Below, one piece after another: positions 35,425-47,900 of a stretch of DNA of 51,045 bases (position 1 is its first letter; the number at the start of each line of letters is the position of its first letter). Origin of the DNA: Paramacrobiotus richtersi (Eukaryota; Tardigrada; Eutardigrada; Parachela; Macrobiotidae). The DNA is taken from NCBI GenBank assembly GCA_034698045.1, contig JAQGAU010000039.1:1-51045 (forward strand), in the 5' to 3' direction. The notes under the pieces were generated by a model, which was not told the origin of the DNA, made no database searches, and saw only the letters and a list, made by a program, of their open reading frames with translations. Both the position numbers and the translations under genes were made by a program.

Positions 35425-36914
35425 ATGACGCTGAAATGGAATGCAGTACTGCTAGCGAGCCTGATAATGGGGACGCTGCAAACAGGTAACCATAACAGTC
35501 ACAACACCCAGAAGAGTCTGTTTTTGATCTAAAGCCATTTTCAGATTCAGTGACTCCTGGTATATGCGGTTTAATTCGGTTTTTGGTTATATATACGGTT
35601 TAATCCTAACTGAAGTACTATCTAGCTCGAGTAGACTCCAGTCCTGCGAAACCGAGTTTCAGTTTCTTACTTGTTAGTACTATTGTTTAGCTATTGTAAA
35701 CCTTGTTTTAAGTGGTGCATAGCAACTCTGCGAAGGCATGTGTATTGTCATGAGCCTTGATTAAGATTTTTCATTTTCCTTATAAAATTTACTGTCTGCT
35801 GATACCATGAAATGGAAATTAACGGACATGAGGAAGTGATAGTGGACTTGTTCCACTGCTGTACAGTACATTACGGTTAAGCAGCTGCATATACTGTAGG
35901 GGCTGGAGATCATGCAGTAATTATTTTCTGCATTTTAGGCCGCGCAATCAAATGCTACAAATGCACGGAATACTCTGGTAATATCGACGGTTTACCGGGT
36001 GGACGTGCTAAGTATAACACCGAACCTTGCCTGAATAAAAAGTCCGAGGATTGCCCACAGCCTGTCAAGTCCTGTATGCGATCGACCACGATAAGCAGCA
36101 AACGTAAGATGACCTAACATATACGACTATTCTGGTGCTTCTGTGTTTGCTGTCCCTTGGCGAAAGCCCGGAAATGTCAGCAAGGAGTTGTAATTATGAA
36201 GTTAATTCCGAAGTTATTGGAGTTGCATATACTGTTTCCCGCGCGTTAAGGAGTCAGTTTCGTATCGTGTGCTTAGTAATACGATCATAAATCAACCAAC
36301 CTAGCGAAATGAATGTTCGTTTCGTGGTTTCTTACTAAGAAACCATATTTTAATAATAAGCACAACACATACCAACTACCAAGCAATGCCTCTTTGCAGC
36401 GTCTTCGTACGAAATGAATGAACAAGACTGCGGGTCATCAGAAGGAACAGCTCTAACCTGCAGGAGAGGCCAGGAGTCGACTGATGATGGGCTTGTATCC
36501 GGTAAATCTGCTACGTGCTACTGTGCTGGTGACAATTGCAATGCAGCGGGAACAATATCCGGTAGGTTTACTTGTTAATATTCAGTACATGGACCATAAT
36601 TACGTAGAGTATGTACACGGACGTGACAACAATGATCGATGTACAGGAGTATCACCACGTAACATACGTACGTGTAAGTACACATTCCAGTGAAGGAGAC
36701 GATGACTGGTTGAAGCGGCCGATAAGAATAGTTTAGAAGTGGGCCTTCATTTATTTTTGCAATCCCTTGTGGTCTTCGCTTAATGGAACGTGTACGTAGT
36801 TGCAAGTTTGCAACATGTCGACTACAGTTGTGTCATTTTGTAGGAACTACCTTGCTGTTTCTGGTACTGCCAGTAATGTGTGGCGCACTTTACATTACAA
36901 ACTTGCGCACATAA
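35425..36914 (+). CDS. GPI-type Ly6/three-finger protein, 4 exons, 152 aa
   Basis: Model: exons 35425-35485, 35939-36103, 36400-36561 and 36844-36914, total 459 nt, all introns phase 1 (aacag|gtaac, cattttag, caaac|gtaag, tttgcag, atccg|gtagg, tttgtag). Exon 1 is a signal peptide (VLLASLIMGTLQT). The mature protein starts IKCYKCTEYSG, a textbook Ly6 beginning. Exon 3 ends the domain with CYCAGDNCNAA. Exon 4 is a short hydrophobic C terminus (TLLFLVLPVMCGALYI), expected to be exchanged for a GPI anchor. The protein would therefore sit on the outer cell surface. It is more canonical than the Ly6-like genes at 538 and 9174 and lacks the glycine-rich stalk of those at 40126 and 44965. Confidence 0.85.
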
Positions 36915-37118
36915 CTTCTGCGTCGTCGCGATGGATCTTGGCTCCGGCACCTTACCACTGCAGCTGACAACGTCGGATCCGGTCAAGAAGCAAGCGCATG
37001 GATCGTAGAGTGTTTCAGTGACAGTTTTGTGTCCCCACTGATTATTAATTCATTAAGCATAATTTTTCTTGGTTAAAAGTTACGTTTCTACCTGCAGCTG
37101 CACTGATTACGACATAGA

Positions 37119-37144
37119 AATAAATGTCACGGACTTTCAATAAA
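37119..37144 (+). terminator. Candidate polyA signals for the Ly6 gene at 35425-36914
   Basis: Two AATAAA motifs (37119-37124 and 37139-37144) lie 205-230 bases after the stop codon. Confidence 0.45.
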
Positions 37145-39427
37145 ATGTGCCGCAAAAACGGTATATTATCCGATCCCGATCTGTGACTCTGCTGCTGTCG
37201 GCTTAATTAAGTTAAACTTTAAGCTGTTTACGGCATACGCGTCTGTATCCGTATCCATTTCTGCACACATCTCCGAATTCCAATCGTTTTATGAGAAAAT
37301 AAATGAAGAATATAGAAATATCGAACAGCCGACGCGTCTGCTGCGGTTTCCAAGGTTCTCCTACGTTTGATTCAACTTCGAGCACTCGGATTTTGGTACA
37401 GCGTGAAAATATAGCTCTTCACCGTTGTATAATTAAACTGGAGACTCCTTATATATTTACCATGCAACGTTAGGCACAGAGTCCGACTTTGGTTAAGCCG
37501 AAAAGTGAGTGACATTGTAGTGCTCTACGAGGCTTCTCCGAATCTGGGTAGGTGCTCAAGAATAGTACTATTGAGTGTCACTTGTATACTTACTTGGCGC
37601 CGCCAAGTTGGCGGCGTCTGACTTTCATTATAACTGGCGCACCTTTCGGTGTCACGGTAGAAGTATGAGTAATCGTAATAGGTCATGTTTTCGTTCAGCA
37701 TTTTTAAGGTACAGTAAAACGTGTCCCTGTATACACATCCCAAATGAGAACACATCGAAACTGAATACTTATGCTTTTTTTTCCTCTGGCGGGGTACAAC
37801 TGAAGGGGGCTACTGCAAAATGCATACACCTGGATAGGTCATAACCCTTCGCTATTGAAACAGCCAGACATGAATAATTTTGGTCATGCTCAGACAGCTT
37901 CCACTACAGCGCTGGAAAATCAAGCGTGGCAACCCGTTGTGATAAAGCGCGACAAGTTTCCGTGGACTCTTCACACGATGAGGGAGGCCAACAGATTTTT
38001 ATTGTCAAAGTTTCAACCGTTAATGACTGATTTAACCAGATCAGAGAACCGCAACATTTTGCAAGGAAAACTATGATAATTAACCGGAACAGTTGAATGC
38101 AAAGGCTCTCCTCGCTAACATGATCACTAGCTCATTGTCGTATTTTATTTGTTATTGTCATGGACCAGGATGGTGTGCTGATGTTGCTGGGCCCTCCGCC
38201 GAACTGATGATTGACTCAGCATGCACCTTTCTCCATCACCACTTTCAGTGCTACTGTAGCAATCCTGGCAATTAGGAATTTGCCTATAAAATCATTAATC
38301 ACATTTCGAAAGATTGTCCGAAGGACGAAAACAGTTAATACTAGGTAAGTGCACTCGCCGATGGCTGAACGGCTGAAGCGAAGTAACACGAAACTAAAAT
38401 TTTTTTAAGTATACTGCAGTAATAAGGACTGTTTAACATTATTTTTTTATATAATTAAATTAGATTACCTAGTAATATTGTATAATAAAGATTATATTCT
38501 TATTGTGACTGACTGACAAATACGCAACTTGAAATTAGTTTTGGCTGAGTATAAAGGACCTCAGTTTCGCTTCGGTCGGCTAAAGAGCATTGTTCATTGG
38601 TGAGGAAGAAGGGGTTAAACATAATCAGGATAAATCCCAGAAGAGGCAGAAAACAGCGAAGCTCAAGCGTCGCCCAAGTCTATCTTCTTCGGCGCTAGAA
38701 AGGAAGGGGAGAGCGCGTTCCAAAAAGAAAGAAAAAACTTCTCTGTTACCGGTGTGTTCTAATGTGCTGTGGAATACAACGCAGTCGGAGACGGGGAAAA
38801 TTTCCAGCGATTACACACAAACGAAATTCGCTACCCGGAAAAACCGAGGAAGGTAATACCGCTTTCTTGAAAAAAGGCGGGTCAAATAGGAGAATAAACT
38901 GTTTAGAACGTCGGCTTTCTGACTCTCGTGCAGCCCGAACGCGTAGGGTGGCGCATTTGGAAAAATTTAATACCCGTATGTTCTAGTCCCTGTGGATAAT
39001 TCCTGTGTGGAGTTTCTCTGACCGCATAATGGCGGTTCTCCGCTGCTTGGCTGATGTCCATTTGGTACTAAATAACCTCTCGAGAACATGCTGCGGAAGC
39101 TGTCGCTGTGAAATCTTCTGTCAGAACTCCGAAATAAGCTCTTGGCCGGGGTTAACGTTTACTTCCGGTCTTCGAATGAGGGGGTGTTGTCACAATTACG
39201 CAATTGTCCCGGGCGCCTTTTTCGGTCGCAGCCTAATCGTGGAAATGCCGATAAATCGCCGGCAATTATCCTCAACTCGAATGTCCCCATGATCCTGACG
39301 ATTTCCGCACAACACATGCCGAACTAGCTCTCTGTGATAACCCGCGCGTTGCTACAAGCAGTGGGAACGAGTACGAGACTATAAGGGCTGAAACGAAACA
39401 ACGACAGAGAAAGCGAGTGATGTGTTT
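37145..39427. other. No supported gene; carries a repeated short coding-like motif
   Basis: On the plus strand 37855-38076 is open for 73 codons and contains 37945-37970, a 26-base stretch repeated with one difference at the very end of the window (51020-51045). Both copies read KRDKFPWT in the open frame, so this is probably a dispersed repeat of unknown type. On the minus strand 37760-37594 looks like a Cys/Tyr-rich exon with a strong gtaagt donor, but entry and exit phases differ and no partner is seen. A Lys/Arg/Ser-rich open stretch at 38590-38856 has no ATG and no recognised domain. Confidence 0.35.
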
Positions 39428-39790
39428 AGATGTAGGAAAGTTCGAAATCCATGAAGCCCAGATCAAAACATGCTAATTTCTCTACGACCTTCTCTACGAT
39501 TCGGATAGTATAATTTCGAATATCGACAGCTATGGCCAGAAGGAGAACAAACTGAACCCAGTGAACAATAGAAAACGTCAACTGACTCAACTCGGATGGT
39601 GACCATAACGGTGCTTCTTTTGGAACGCGACATGCCTCTGCGATAACTTTCCTCAGATCAAACCTTTCAACAGCGGGGTTCACTTATCACATTATCAAAG
39701 ATGCGGCTGATGTTTGCACGGAGCTGTAGTCTCAGCTGAAAAGCATAGAGCAGCTGAAGAAACTATTTTCCACAGGCTTTCATTAATCAA
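39428..39790 (+). pseudogene. Broken Link-like family gene fragment
   Basis: This region aligns by eye with the last exon of A3. At 39436-39560 gaaagttcgaa and atatcgacagc match the linker just before the Link-like domain. At 39700-39778 it reads DAADVCTEL, stop, SQLKSIEQLKKLF, matching DAGHVCTEL-Q-SQLASMEQLKKAF. An in-frame TAG at 39726-39728, another stop in the linker part (39477-39479), and loss of the segment around the C-terminal cysteines show it is not functional. No ectodomain or anchor is left beside it. It is a host-gene pseudogene, nearest to A3 in sequence, 9 kb away on the same strand, and lies just upstream of the Ly6 pair. Confidence 0.72.
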
Positions 39791-40125
39791 CCTTCTCTAG
39801 GCGCTCCAAGCACAACATTTCCAATGCTTGGAGATTGCGACAAATACCAAACATGCTGCCGAAATTAGCGACTGCATTAGTAAAATATTATATCAGCGAG
39901 CATGGACGTTGCTAGTTGCTGGGCAGTATCGTAGGAAAGACTGCTACCAAAACGACGACAATATGCGCACGGCATTTGAGAATAAGAAGCAGTCATGAGA
40001 GCATAATGCAGAACAGTGGTACTAATAAATTCTTGTCTCCTTATTAAATTTTCTCACAATTCTGTCATAAACTGCTTATTTTGCCGACGAGTGGTATTTC
40101 TCACGCGAAACCAGCAGTACTACCG

Positions 40126-43100
40126 ATGTCACCGAAGAAAGTGCCTCTGCAAGGATTCCTGCTGTTAATCTTGTCAGGCAGGTTGCGCAAAGAACGTCAT
40201 AGAGAGCAGAACAATTTACCACGTACGAAAAAGGGCTAAACGGCCGAAGCAAAGTTTTCCATTTTATCAAACTGAGATGCGAGACCGACCAAATGGGTCG
40301 CTGGTTACAATGCTGAAATACATGCTAAGACACGCATAATACTGGAAGAGAATAATCTGATAATCAAGAAAAGCACGCCAAATGGCCACTATGAAAACGA
40401 TTCCGGCCATGATACTGGCGATATTAATCCGGCTGGAATGGCAGTAAGACCTTATTTCAATCTAAACCGAAATTTGCCTCTACAAACTGTAGTTCTCCAG
40501 ACAAGTAACTTGTTGCAACCTACCAAGGGGCGATCTCTCAAAAGGTTACATTCTTTCCGTGGTAGAAGTCTACTGACATTTGTGCCACATCATGGGGCCA
40601 GTACTGGTGAGGAAAATACTTTTGCCGTATTGGTAAATATGGATTCTGTATAGCAGCGCTTTCTTAAAATGTTTGCACTGGATTACTATCGTTCGGCAAA
40701 ACTTGACCATTGCATTGTTGGCAAATGCCGGACAAGGTTAGGCGACTAGAGAACAATGAAAAAACGTTCTGAAATTTTAAACTCTAGTTGTTTTGAAGTT
40801 TTGAACACTCGAACCGTTATACTTATTACTTTCTTTCGATGTAGTTTCGCGTAGTAGTACGACTGTGACCAGCAAGAATCTTGATGTACTCAGAGGATTG
40901 CTGTCTAATGCTTTGAGGAACTTTGCTTCGTTGGGCGTCGTCCATAAGTTACGTAACGCGAAAAACCGGGTTTTTTGGACCACCTACCCACCCATGTAAC
41001 GAATCTGTGGGACTACCCCCCACCTCTTAACTATACGTTACGCAAAATATTTTGCTGGGAGCGGCCGCATGCACACTACGACGCCGGCCACTGCCAATAC
41101 TACATTTCCTGAAGGGTTTGATCTGCACGGTTGTACTTGGATAGTTCGCTTTCTTGCGATACTTGTTTTGCGTGGCAATGTGCCGATTGCAGTACTCTGC
41201 AGACTGAATTCGCAACCAGCAGAATAGTGCAGACTACAGTCTGTTTAAAACAGTACAACACCGGCTGTAGCAGACCGTGAAAACATTCTTAGTTGGTGGC
41301 CGTTATTAACCGAGCCATTGCCACTGAACTATTGCAAACTAACGTTAATTTGCCTACGTACCTCACCATGACGAGACCTTCTTTTCCAGGCCCTGCGCTC
41401 TGCACGATATGTGACTACTGCAGCGTCCCTAATTGTGGTAAAACTATTGTTTGCAGCGGGACGGAGCCCATTTGCTCTGCCGTCTTTTCTTCGAACGGTA
41501 GGCTTTCCACCGAAACTTTGGGTTGCCGTCTTCACTGAACTGTTGTCGAATGTTCACCGAACGGTAGCTTTTCTTTTTCTCGTTACAGGAGCATTCAAGT
41601 ACACAAACTGCGGCAGTGTACGGATTGGCCCCAGCTCCAGTCTTAGATTGCCCTTGTGTTTACCTTCGGATGCGGGTGGATGGGTCTGCGTGTGTGATGG
41701 TGACAGGTGCAACCATCTGGAAAGCTATCCTAGCGGTGAGTTGAGAATTTTCTTTGACGATAAGAAGCAAAGGAGCGCACCCGTTTCCCAGTCATATTCG
41801 TCAATTACAAAAAACTTTTCTGCACCCCAAACGGTGCCGAGGACGCTAAATCTCTACACCCGCTGGTGACGCCTCTACAACTGGTACCTTGCAACGTTGA
41901 TTTGCCAAATTGTGCACTGCAATTCCCTGTCAAATGATACTATTCATAGTAATTCCATACCGAACGCTGTCTTTTGAAAGGGATCCAGTACCAGGAAGAA
42001 CGGTGAAGCCGCGACGGCTCTTTCTGAAGCCTTCTAATATAAAAATGAAAGCAGTGCTTGAATGCAATGCGCTCTGCCGAGGACTGACAGGAAACTAATA
42101 TAAAACAGTTTCACGGAATACAGGACCGCGGCAATTGCTCTTTTTCGATTGTTTTTCAAGACCCACTGAATGATGAGTGTTAAACGTCTTGCTGTCACTA
42201 TGACGTCCAGACGCCTGTTTTACTCAACTACCATGGCCCGATTTTCGACACTGACCTTTAATAGCCAGCGTTCTGTTCTTCCCGAAGGCCTTCAGACGTT
42301 TTGTGTCATAGTATCTTTGAGATTTGATAGATTACGTTCACGACATGTAAACGGTTCAAGCGTTAGCGTGAAAACGAAACGGTGTCTGTTCTTATATTCA
42401 AAACCGCGATGCACATTCTAGTCTTCGTCTGTCAGCGTCCGCAGTAACTTAAAAATTAGTGCCGACTCCCCACTAATTTTTAGTGATAACGTGCCTTCGT
42501 GAGCAATTATTATATTGCGCATTAACAGCCGACGCGCACAACTGACTTGTGCACTTCTCGTCGTGGATAGATCTTGTGGTGTAATTAAGCTCTTTCTGCA
42601 CAGTTTTAACGGTAAACTGTTGCTAGTGCTTCAGCAAACTGCCTGTTTCAGGTTGGAATGTGCCACCGAATGCCGGAAAACGTAAGATAAATAATACATG
42701 TAGTTATAATTCTAGGAGCATTCGCGAATCTAATATTGTAAAAATTCGCGAATCTTATAATTCACGAATTCTACCAGCACCCGCGGTGGAGGTCTAGTCC
42801 TGCGCTAATCCTCAATTTCTGAATCCTGTAGGACCTTACTTTGTGTCATTATAATATTACAATATATACGGGATAATATTCAGTAATATTGCCGCTGTTC
42901 TTTATGAAGCTGGGATCGAAAACGGTGCCGGAACTGGCGCAGGAACTGCAGGAACTGGCGCAGGAACTAGCTCAGGAACTGGCGGTAGCGGTGGCGCTGC
43001 TCCCGTACCAAAAGGTTCGGTTTCAGAGTTGCATTTAATTTACATTCTTAGTAGCCTTTAATTCGGGATGACTTGTTCCAACAATCCATCATAATTTTAA

Positions 43101-43638
43101 ATCCACGATTTTGCTCTCATTATCTACTTTCCCACAGGTACCGGAACGGGTGGTCCGGCAAAGCAGCATTTAGGTAAGAAGCTTGATATGAATTCATTGT
43201 CGGTATCTAGCGACGCGCTTCCTGTGCTTGCATGCTGTGGAGTGTTCGCGTTCGACGAAGCCAAAATGGTTTTCGTTCGATGATGACTGGACAATTCTCG
43301 GTTGAATGCAGTGACACCAGATATTAACCTATTAGCCTACCTAATGAGCTTCTGGGTTTAATCTAGGCCATACTCTGAACCATCTCACGTGTCAGTGCAG
43401 TAGTGCAGATATGGTTATGGCTTCGAGTTAATAAAGAGGGAATATACTAACTCCTGACGAACAGGGCCATTATATTCAGACATTTTCAAATTGTCTGGTA
43501 CATTCCTTTGGAACGCAGGCGCGTATTCAAAGATTTGATGCTCTCGTTCCTAAACCGTTTTTATTTCTAGGTATCGTTCAGTTCATGCATGTCGCGATGG
43601 TTATTCAAGCAACGCCGTGGTTAATGGGCATACACTAA
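40126..43638 (+). CDS. GPI-type Ly6-like protein with glycine-rich stalk, 7 exons, 181 aa (copy 1)
   Basis: Exons: 40126-40177, 41390-41497, 41589-41735, 42652-42681, 42910-43014, 43138-43173 and 43571-43638; total 546 nt, all phase 1. Exon 1 is a signal peptide (KVPLQGFLLLILS) whose donor reads tcag|gcaggt, a GC donor; the paralogue at 44965 has gt there. Exons 2-3 form the cysteine domain (CTICDYCSVPNCGKT to CVCDGDRCNHL, with the Cys-Asn closing motif). Exon 4 is a 10-codon micro-exon (GWNVPPNAGK). Exon 5 is a Gly/Thr/Ala stalk (GAGTGAGT-like), exon 6 a 12-codon piece, exon 7 a hydrophobic GPI-type tail (VQFMHVAMVIQA). The copy at 44965-49718 has the same exon order, so the two are tandem duplicates. 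Confidence 0.8.
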
Positions 43639-43974
43639 GCGCCTAAACAGTCAACAAATAATTTACGGAATGAATCCCTTCGTACGCCCACCATTTTGAC
43701 ATCGGAATTCTTGCCAGAGGAAGTTTGTCGATCTGTTACAAGGACGTCTTGCCCGCGCAAAATCGACTTAAAAATCGAAATATAGTCGCAACTTTAGTCA
43801 ACCGAAACTGTGAAAAAATTAATTCAATGCGTTCGGACTAACTGCTTCGCTTTGTAATTATTATTACTGTGTAGTGAGCGCTGATTGTGGATCCAGAGTC
43901 GGGATGCTGCACAAAATTACGTGTAGATACTGCAAGGCATATTATTAAATAAGAGCGAGCCAAGCAGATCAAAC

Positions 43975-44365
43975 GTCATCACAGTCGTCGCTTTAGGCAG
44001 ACGAAAGCCTTTCTTTATGAATTCGACGGTAGCAAGTAGAGCGCATACTGTGCCATGAAACAGACGGAACCAAACTGCTCTGGACTAACCCAGCCGTTAA
44101 TTCGTGCATGACAGTAAATTCTCGTTATCATAAGTTGCTCGAGTAATTTCCCCATAACTCAAAGGCCTGCTGTGGACTGATAATGTTTCGTATGCGTATA
44201 GTCTGGTCTAGAAGGTTTGTGCACAATAACCGCTTTTCCATGCCGCCAAACAGCCGGAAAGTATCCAACAGATATCACTTATTGAAGCAGAGCAACATAA
44301 ATGGGAGTTAACGCTTTGGCCTTAACTTTGATTAGCGCTGTTGGAGAGGAGCCGGCCACAATGCA
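43975..44365 (-). mobile_element. Broken LINE (non-LTR retrotransposon) reverse-transcriptase fragment
   Basis: On the minus strand the DNA reads, with in-frame stops, GSSPTALIKVKAKALTP, then SVGYFPAVWRHGKAVIVHKP, HYQSTAGL, VMGKLLEQLM and SPEQFGSV. This is the fixed order of the N-terminal fingers region of Jockey/CR1/I-type LINE reverse transcriptases (…FP..WK.A.V..I.KP…YRPISLL…GK.LE.L…QFGFR). At least two stops interrupt it (after ALLQ and after STAGL), so it is dead. The catalytic Y.DD part would lie at lower coordinates and is not seen. The stretch 44409-44918 on the same strand may be its upstream portion but is not recognisable. It sits between the two duplicated Ly6-like genes. Confidence 0.65.
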
Positions 44366-44964
44366 GATCGGTAATGAGAGAAAGCATCGTACGAAGATTT
44401 GGCCATGGCTAGCCATCCGACCAGAGAGTGGAGTCAGTGGACCATTCTCGATTCATCACATCTCCACTCGCACGGTTCTCTCGCAAAATGGTACACGCCG
44501 ACCGCACCGAGGGGAGGTTAACCTGGCCACGAACCAGGGAACCGTTCAAACCGGTAGAGAGCGCCCACCGGGTACATCGCACATCCTGGTCAGGAACCGC
44601 GTCCATCTCACACCCGGCCACAAATCGTAGCCAACACAGCACCCCCTTCCGATGGTCGTGCATGTCCGGCAGTACCACGAGACTCTGCGGACGAGCTGGG
44701 GGGTGGCCAATGTCCCAAACGTTCTTGCCGACGTAACTCGAAATTGGGTGAGAGTTACAACTGTCGGCTAGCAACGAACTGACAACTGCTAACCGAGATA
44801 CCAGCCAGCACGAATTGTGTTCATGTAAGGTAGATGTGTTGCGTAGAAAAGCTCCAATCCGTCTTTCCCACAACTTTGTCGTAAATTGTCTTGTGAACTT
44901 TCGCGTTGTTGTACTCAATCTTCAGTGCTCACTTGAATACTAGCGGAAATTGTTATTGTTAGAA

Positions 44965-47900
44965 ATGTCAACCAAAGCAGTGATTTCCCAAGGATTCCTG
45001 ATGTTGGTCCTATCAGGTTCGTAGCGGAGGTGTTTAAACAAAGGGTGATGCTGTTCCCACCACCTCGCACACCCTTTCTGTTATTCTCACAACCTTTCAC
45101 CATCTTTTGGCTGTTCTCACCCCTCTTTTCAAAAGGTTTTCAACACCACCTTCGACTATTCTCACAACTATTGCACACCACTTTCTGGCTCATCTTACCA
45201 CCTTTTGACCATCACCAGAATTCGAGGTCGCTTTCGAAGCATGCCGAAGAGTCACGCTGCGGACCCATATTATCGACCAGTCGCAGATGTTGAAGTACAT
45301 CTACATGGTCATCCACATGCTGAACGCCTGAAGTAGAAGCATGTAAGTTTGATTGCGTGCGCCATAAAGCCCACGTCCCGGAAGAAACTGGTAGTCGTCC
45401 CAAGATGCTCGTCTCGCCCAACATGCCCGTAAGACCCTGTCCCAACGCGCTCGTTGGCAGGTTCTGGAGCTTACGCTTATTATGACTGCAATACCGAAAG
45501 ACGACGACTGCCGATACCAAAATAGAACCCGAACCACAACCATCCACTACAAAGACGGGCGGGGAAGTACCGCAGAAAACCGAAAACTGCAAGGCGCGGA
45601 TGCAACCCGTCATGCGGGCGATGTCCGAAGGGTCGCAGTTCCCAAGTTTTCTACGTCAGCGATTGTTGAACACTTCAGAAAACGCACCGTGAAGGCGGTG
45701 CAGAAGGAACAGATCCACAGTGTGCGCAAAGCACTCCGACGATCCCTTTTTCAGCGCTGTGTAAAGTTGTGTAAATTTTCTGCCGGAAAGGGGTGGGAAC
45801 AGCTGCCCAACGTACTGTACTAGCTTGCACATCAGTTACCGGTACAACAGCGGAGATACAACTCGCATCGTATATGACATAAATGTGAAGATCTAACTAA
45901 TCTTCCATTCATGTTAAACAAATACCTCTTGTTCGGACTAACGAATACCTGTCGCAGAATATCGCTGAAAAATGAAGCAGCAATTACAGACTTACAAGTG
46001 GCAACTCGCTATCACTATCTGTAGATTTTGGCTGTCCGAAACAAGGTCACCTGACTTGTAATATTGTCACCTAACTGTCGAGCACTACAGGTCTTCCCAG
46101 GCCAGCGTAACCACTGCTGGCAGCCTCGTTAACGTCTTCCTTTTAACGCTAAAGAAAATCTATTTTGTAGCTTCCGTGTTGTCCATCGTGTGTGACGACT
46201 GTGGAACTCCCAGTTGTGGCAGAATCCGCACATGCAATCAGGGGGAGTTTTGCGGAGCAGCTTTTTATCCTAACAGTAAGTTGCAAGCCATAGTTTTTCA
46301 CGGGTGATGCTCAGTTTTCGACAATCTGCGGAAGGCTCCATAATACCGCTCGCGAACTACGACTGCAGTCGTTCAAATGTATCTGCGTAAACAGACGGTC
46401 ATGTTACACTTCGATACGCCTAGCCGGTTCGGAAATGCACAGGAGCTACAAAATCAGTTTGCAACAAATGGACCGAAAGTGGATCATGTCCTGGGGGCAA
46501 GGCACAGCAAACAACCTTCGGGCTTGTTATAATCGTGCAGATTTGTCTAATTTTTTCCCGTATACTATTTTTCATTGATTAATTTCTTCAGCCAAACAGT
46601 TCTGGTGCTCGCCGGGTCCGGAAGTATTCTGGTTATAACGTTCTTGTCCTCACAGAATTCTGCCATGCAATTCTAGCAGCGCACAAGTCTTATAAAAGAC
46701 GCATTTTATCTAAAAAGTTCACGCAAGAACTGGGAAGAAAATAAAACGATAGTCGAAGGTCCGCAGAAAGTTGCGAAATCTTACAAAGTTATCCGAGTAG
46801 TATTCGAACACAGCGGCCGTGTCGGCCGCGAGTATACCGCGGTGTGCTCGAATTGTTTGTTATGGCACTGTTATTTTGCTGTAAGGAGAACCACGTTATT
46901 TAAAAACGCTTCGTCGGCCTTTCGTTTTCGACTAATGTGTCAAACTTTCAGAGTACGATTATTGAAAAGGTTTGTTTTAGCTTTCGCGTTGTGAATTAGT
47001 GATGAGTGAAATGGCTGAGAGCTGGATAAAAGAGAATGTGAAAACAAAGCGAAATCAGTAAACAGTATCCAACTGCCATTCAAGGCCGTTGCCATTGTTA
47101 CAGAAGATTCACAGAACATTCTGAGAAGATCTACGCTCTGGACCATTTTTAAAACCGTGGTTTCCCTTTGCTGTTGGTATAGGAGGTGCGGTTTTGGGCG
47201 CTGTGCCGAGTATTAAGGCGCGTTGAACTGACGATATCAAACTGGAAGTTTTAGCAATTATTTAACGTTTATCTGAATTCTGTATCTGGTGTAGACTCTT
47301 TGTGGGTTCAAGCCTTTTCGCGGATATACTATCGACTGGTGTACAGCAAACTGTTACTTTCTTTACTGCAGAAGCCTTCAGGTTCACCGGCTGCGCCACT
47401 GCACAGGTGAACACCAATGTCAGGATACCATGGTGTATGGGTTCGGAGAACGGCTGGAGCTGCGTATGCGATACTGACCGCTGCAACGTACTGACAAGCT
47501 ATCCTACCGGTAAGGTGTATTTCTCTTGAGGCGGCAAGATACTGACAAAATTAAGGCCGCATTGCATTTTGAGTCGTGACCTTGACTGAGTCTGGCGGAA
47601 CAAACCAATGGCAAATTTAGCGCAGCGGAAGCTGAAGTAGAATATCCCCTAGTGTAGCATGGTAGCAGCGAGTCTGCCGGAACTACCAAAATAAAAGTGC
47701 AGTCGAGTAGCCTCTATGTCAGGGTCTACATAGCGTACATGGTAGCAGCAAATGCAGTAAAAGGTATCCTCAAACTTTGGCTGCTTTAGCGTAGTACTGT
47801 TGCAGCTGCTGCTAAATGGTTGTATGCTTGTCTGGAACCATTGGCTGATGAGTAACGTTCCCGTCAGCTTAGCAGAAAACCGTCGTTAGCAAGTTATTGC

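Noticed and set aside
37594-37760. Minus-strand Cys/Tyr-rich exon-like stretch with a gtaagt donor
   Set aside because: Enters in phase 1 and leaves in phase 0, unlike every supported exon here, and no partner exon was found.
40390-40441. Short ATG-led hydrophobic stretch before a gtaaga donor, first taken as the signal exon of copy 1
   Set aside because: Its donor leaves phase 2, which breaks the Ly6 frame of exon 41390; the exon at 40126 matches the paralogue in length and sequence.
44409-44918. 169-codon minus-strand open stretch
   Set aside because: No recognisable domain; may be the upstream part of the adjacent dead LINE, but nothing in it confirms that.
45212-45840. Overlapping open stretches on both strands in intron 1 of the copy 2 Ly6-like gene
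   Set aside because: No signal peptide, splice partner or domain; likely decayed repeat sequence of unknown type.
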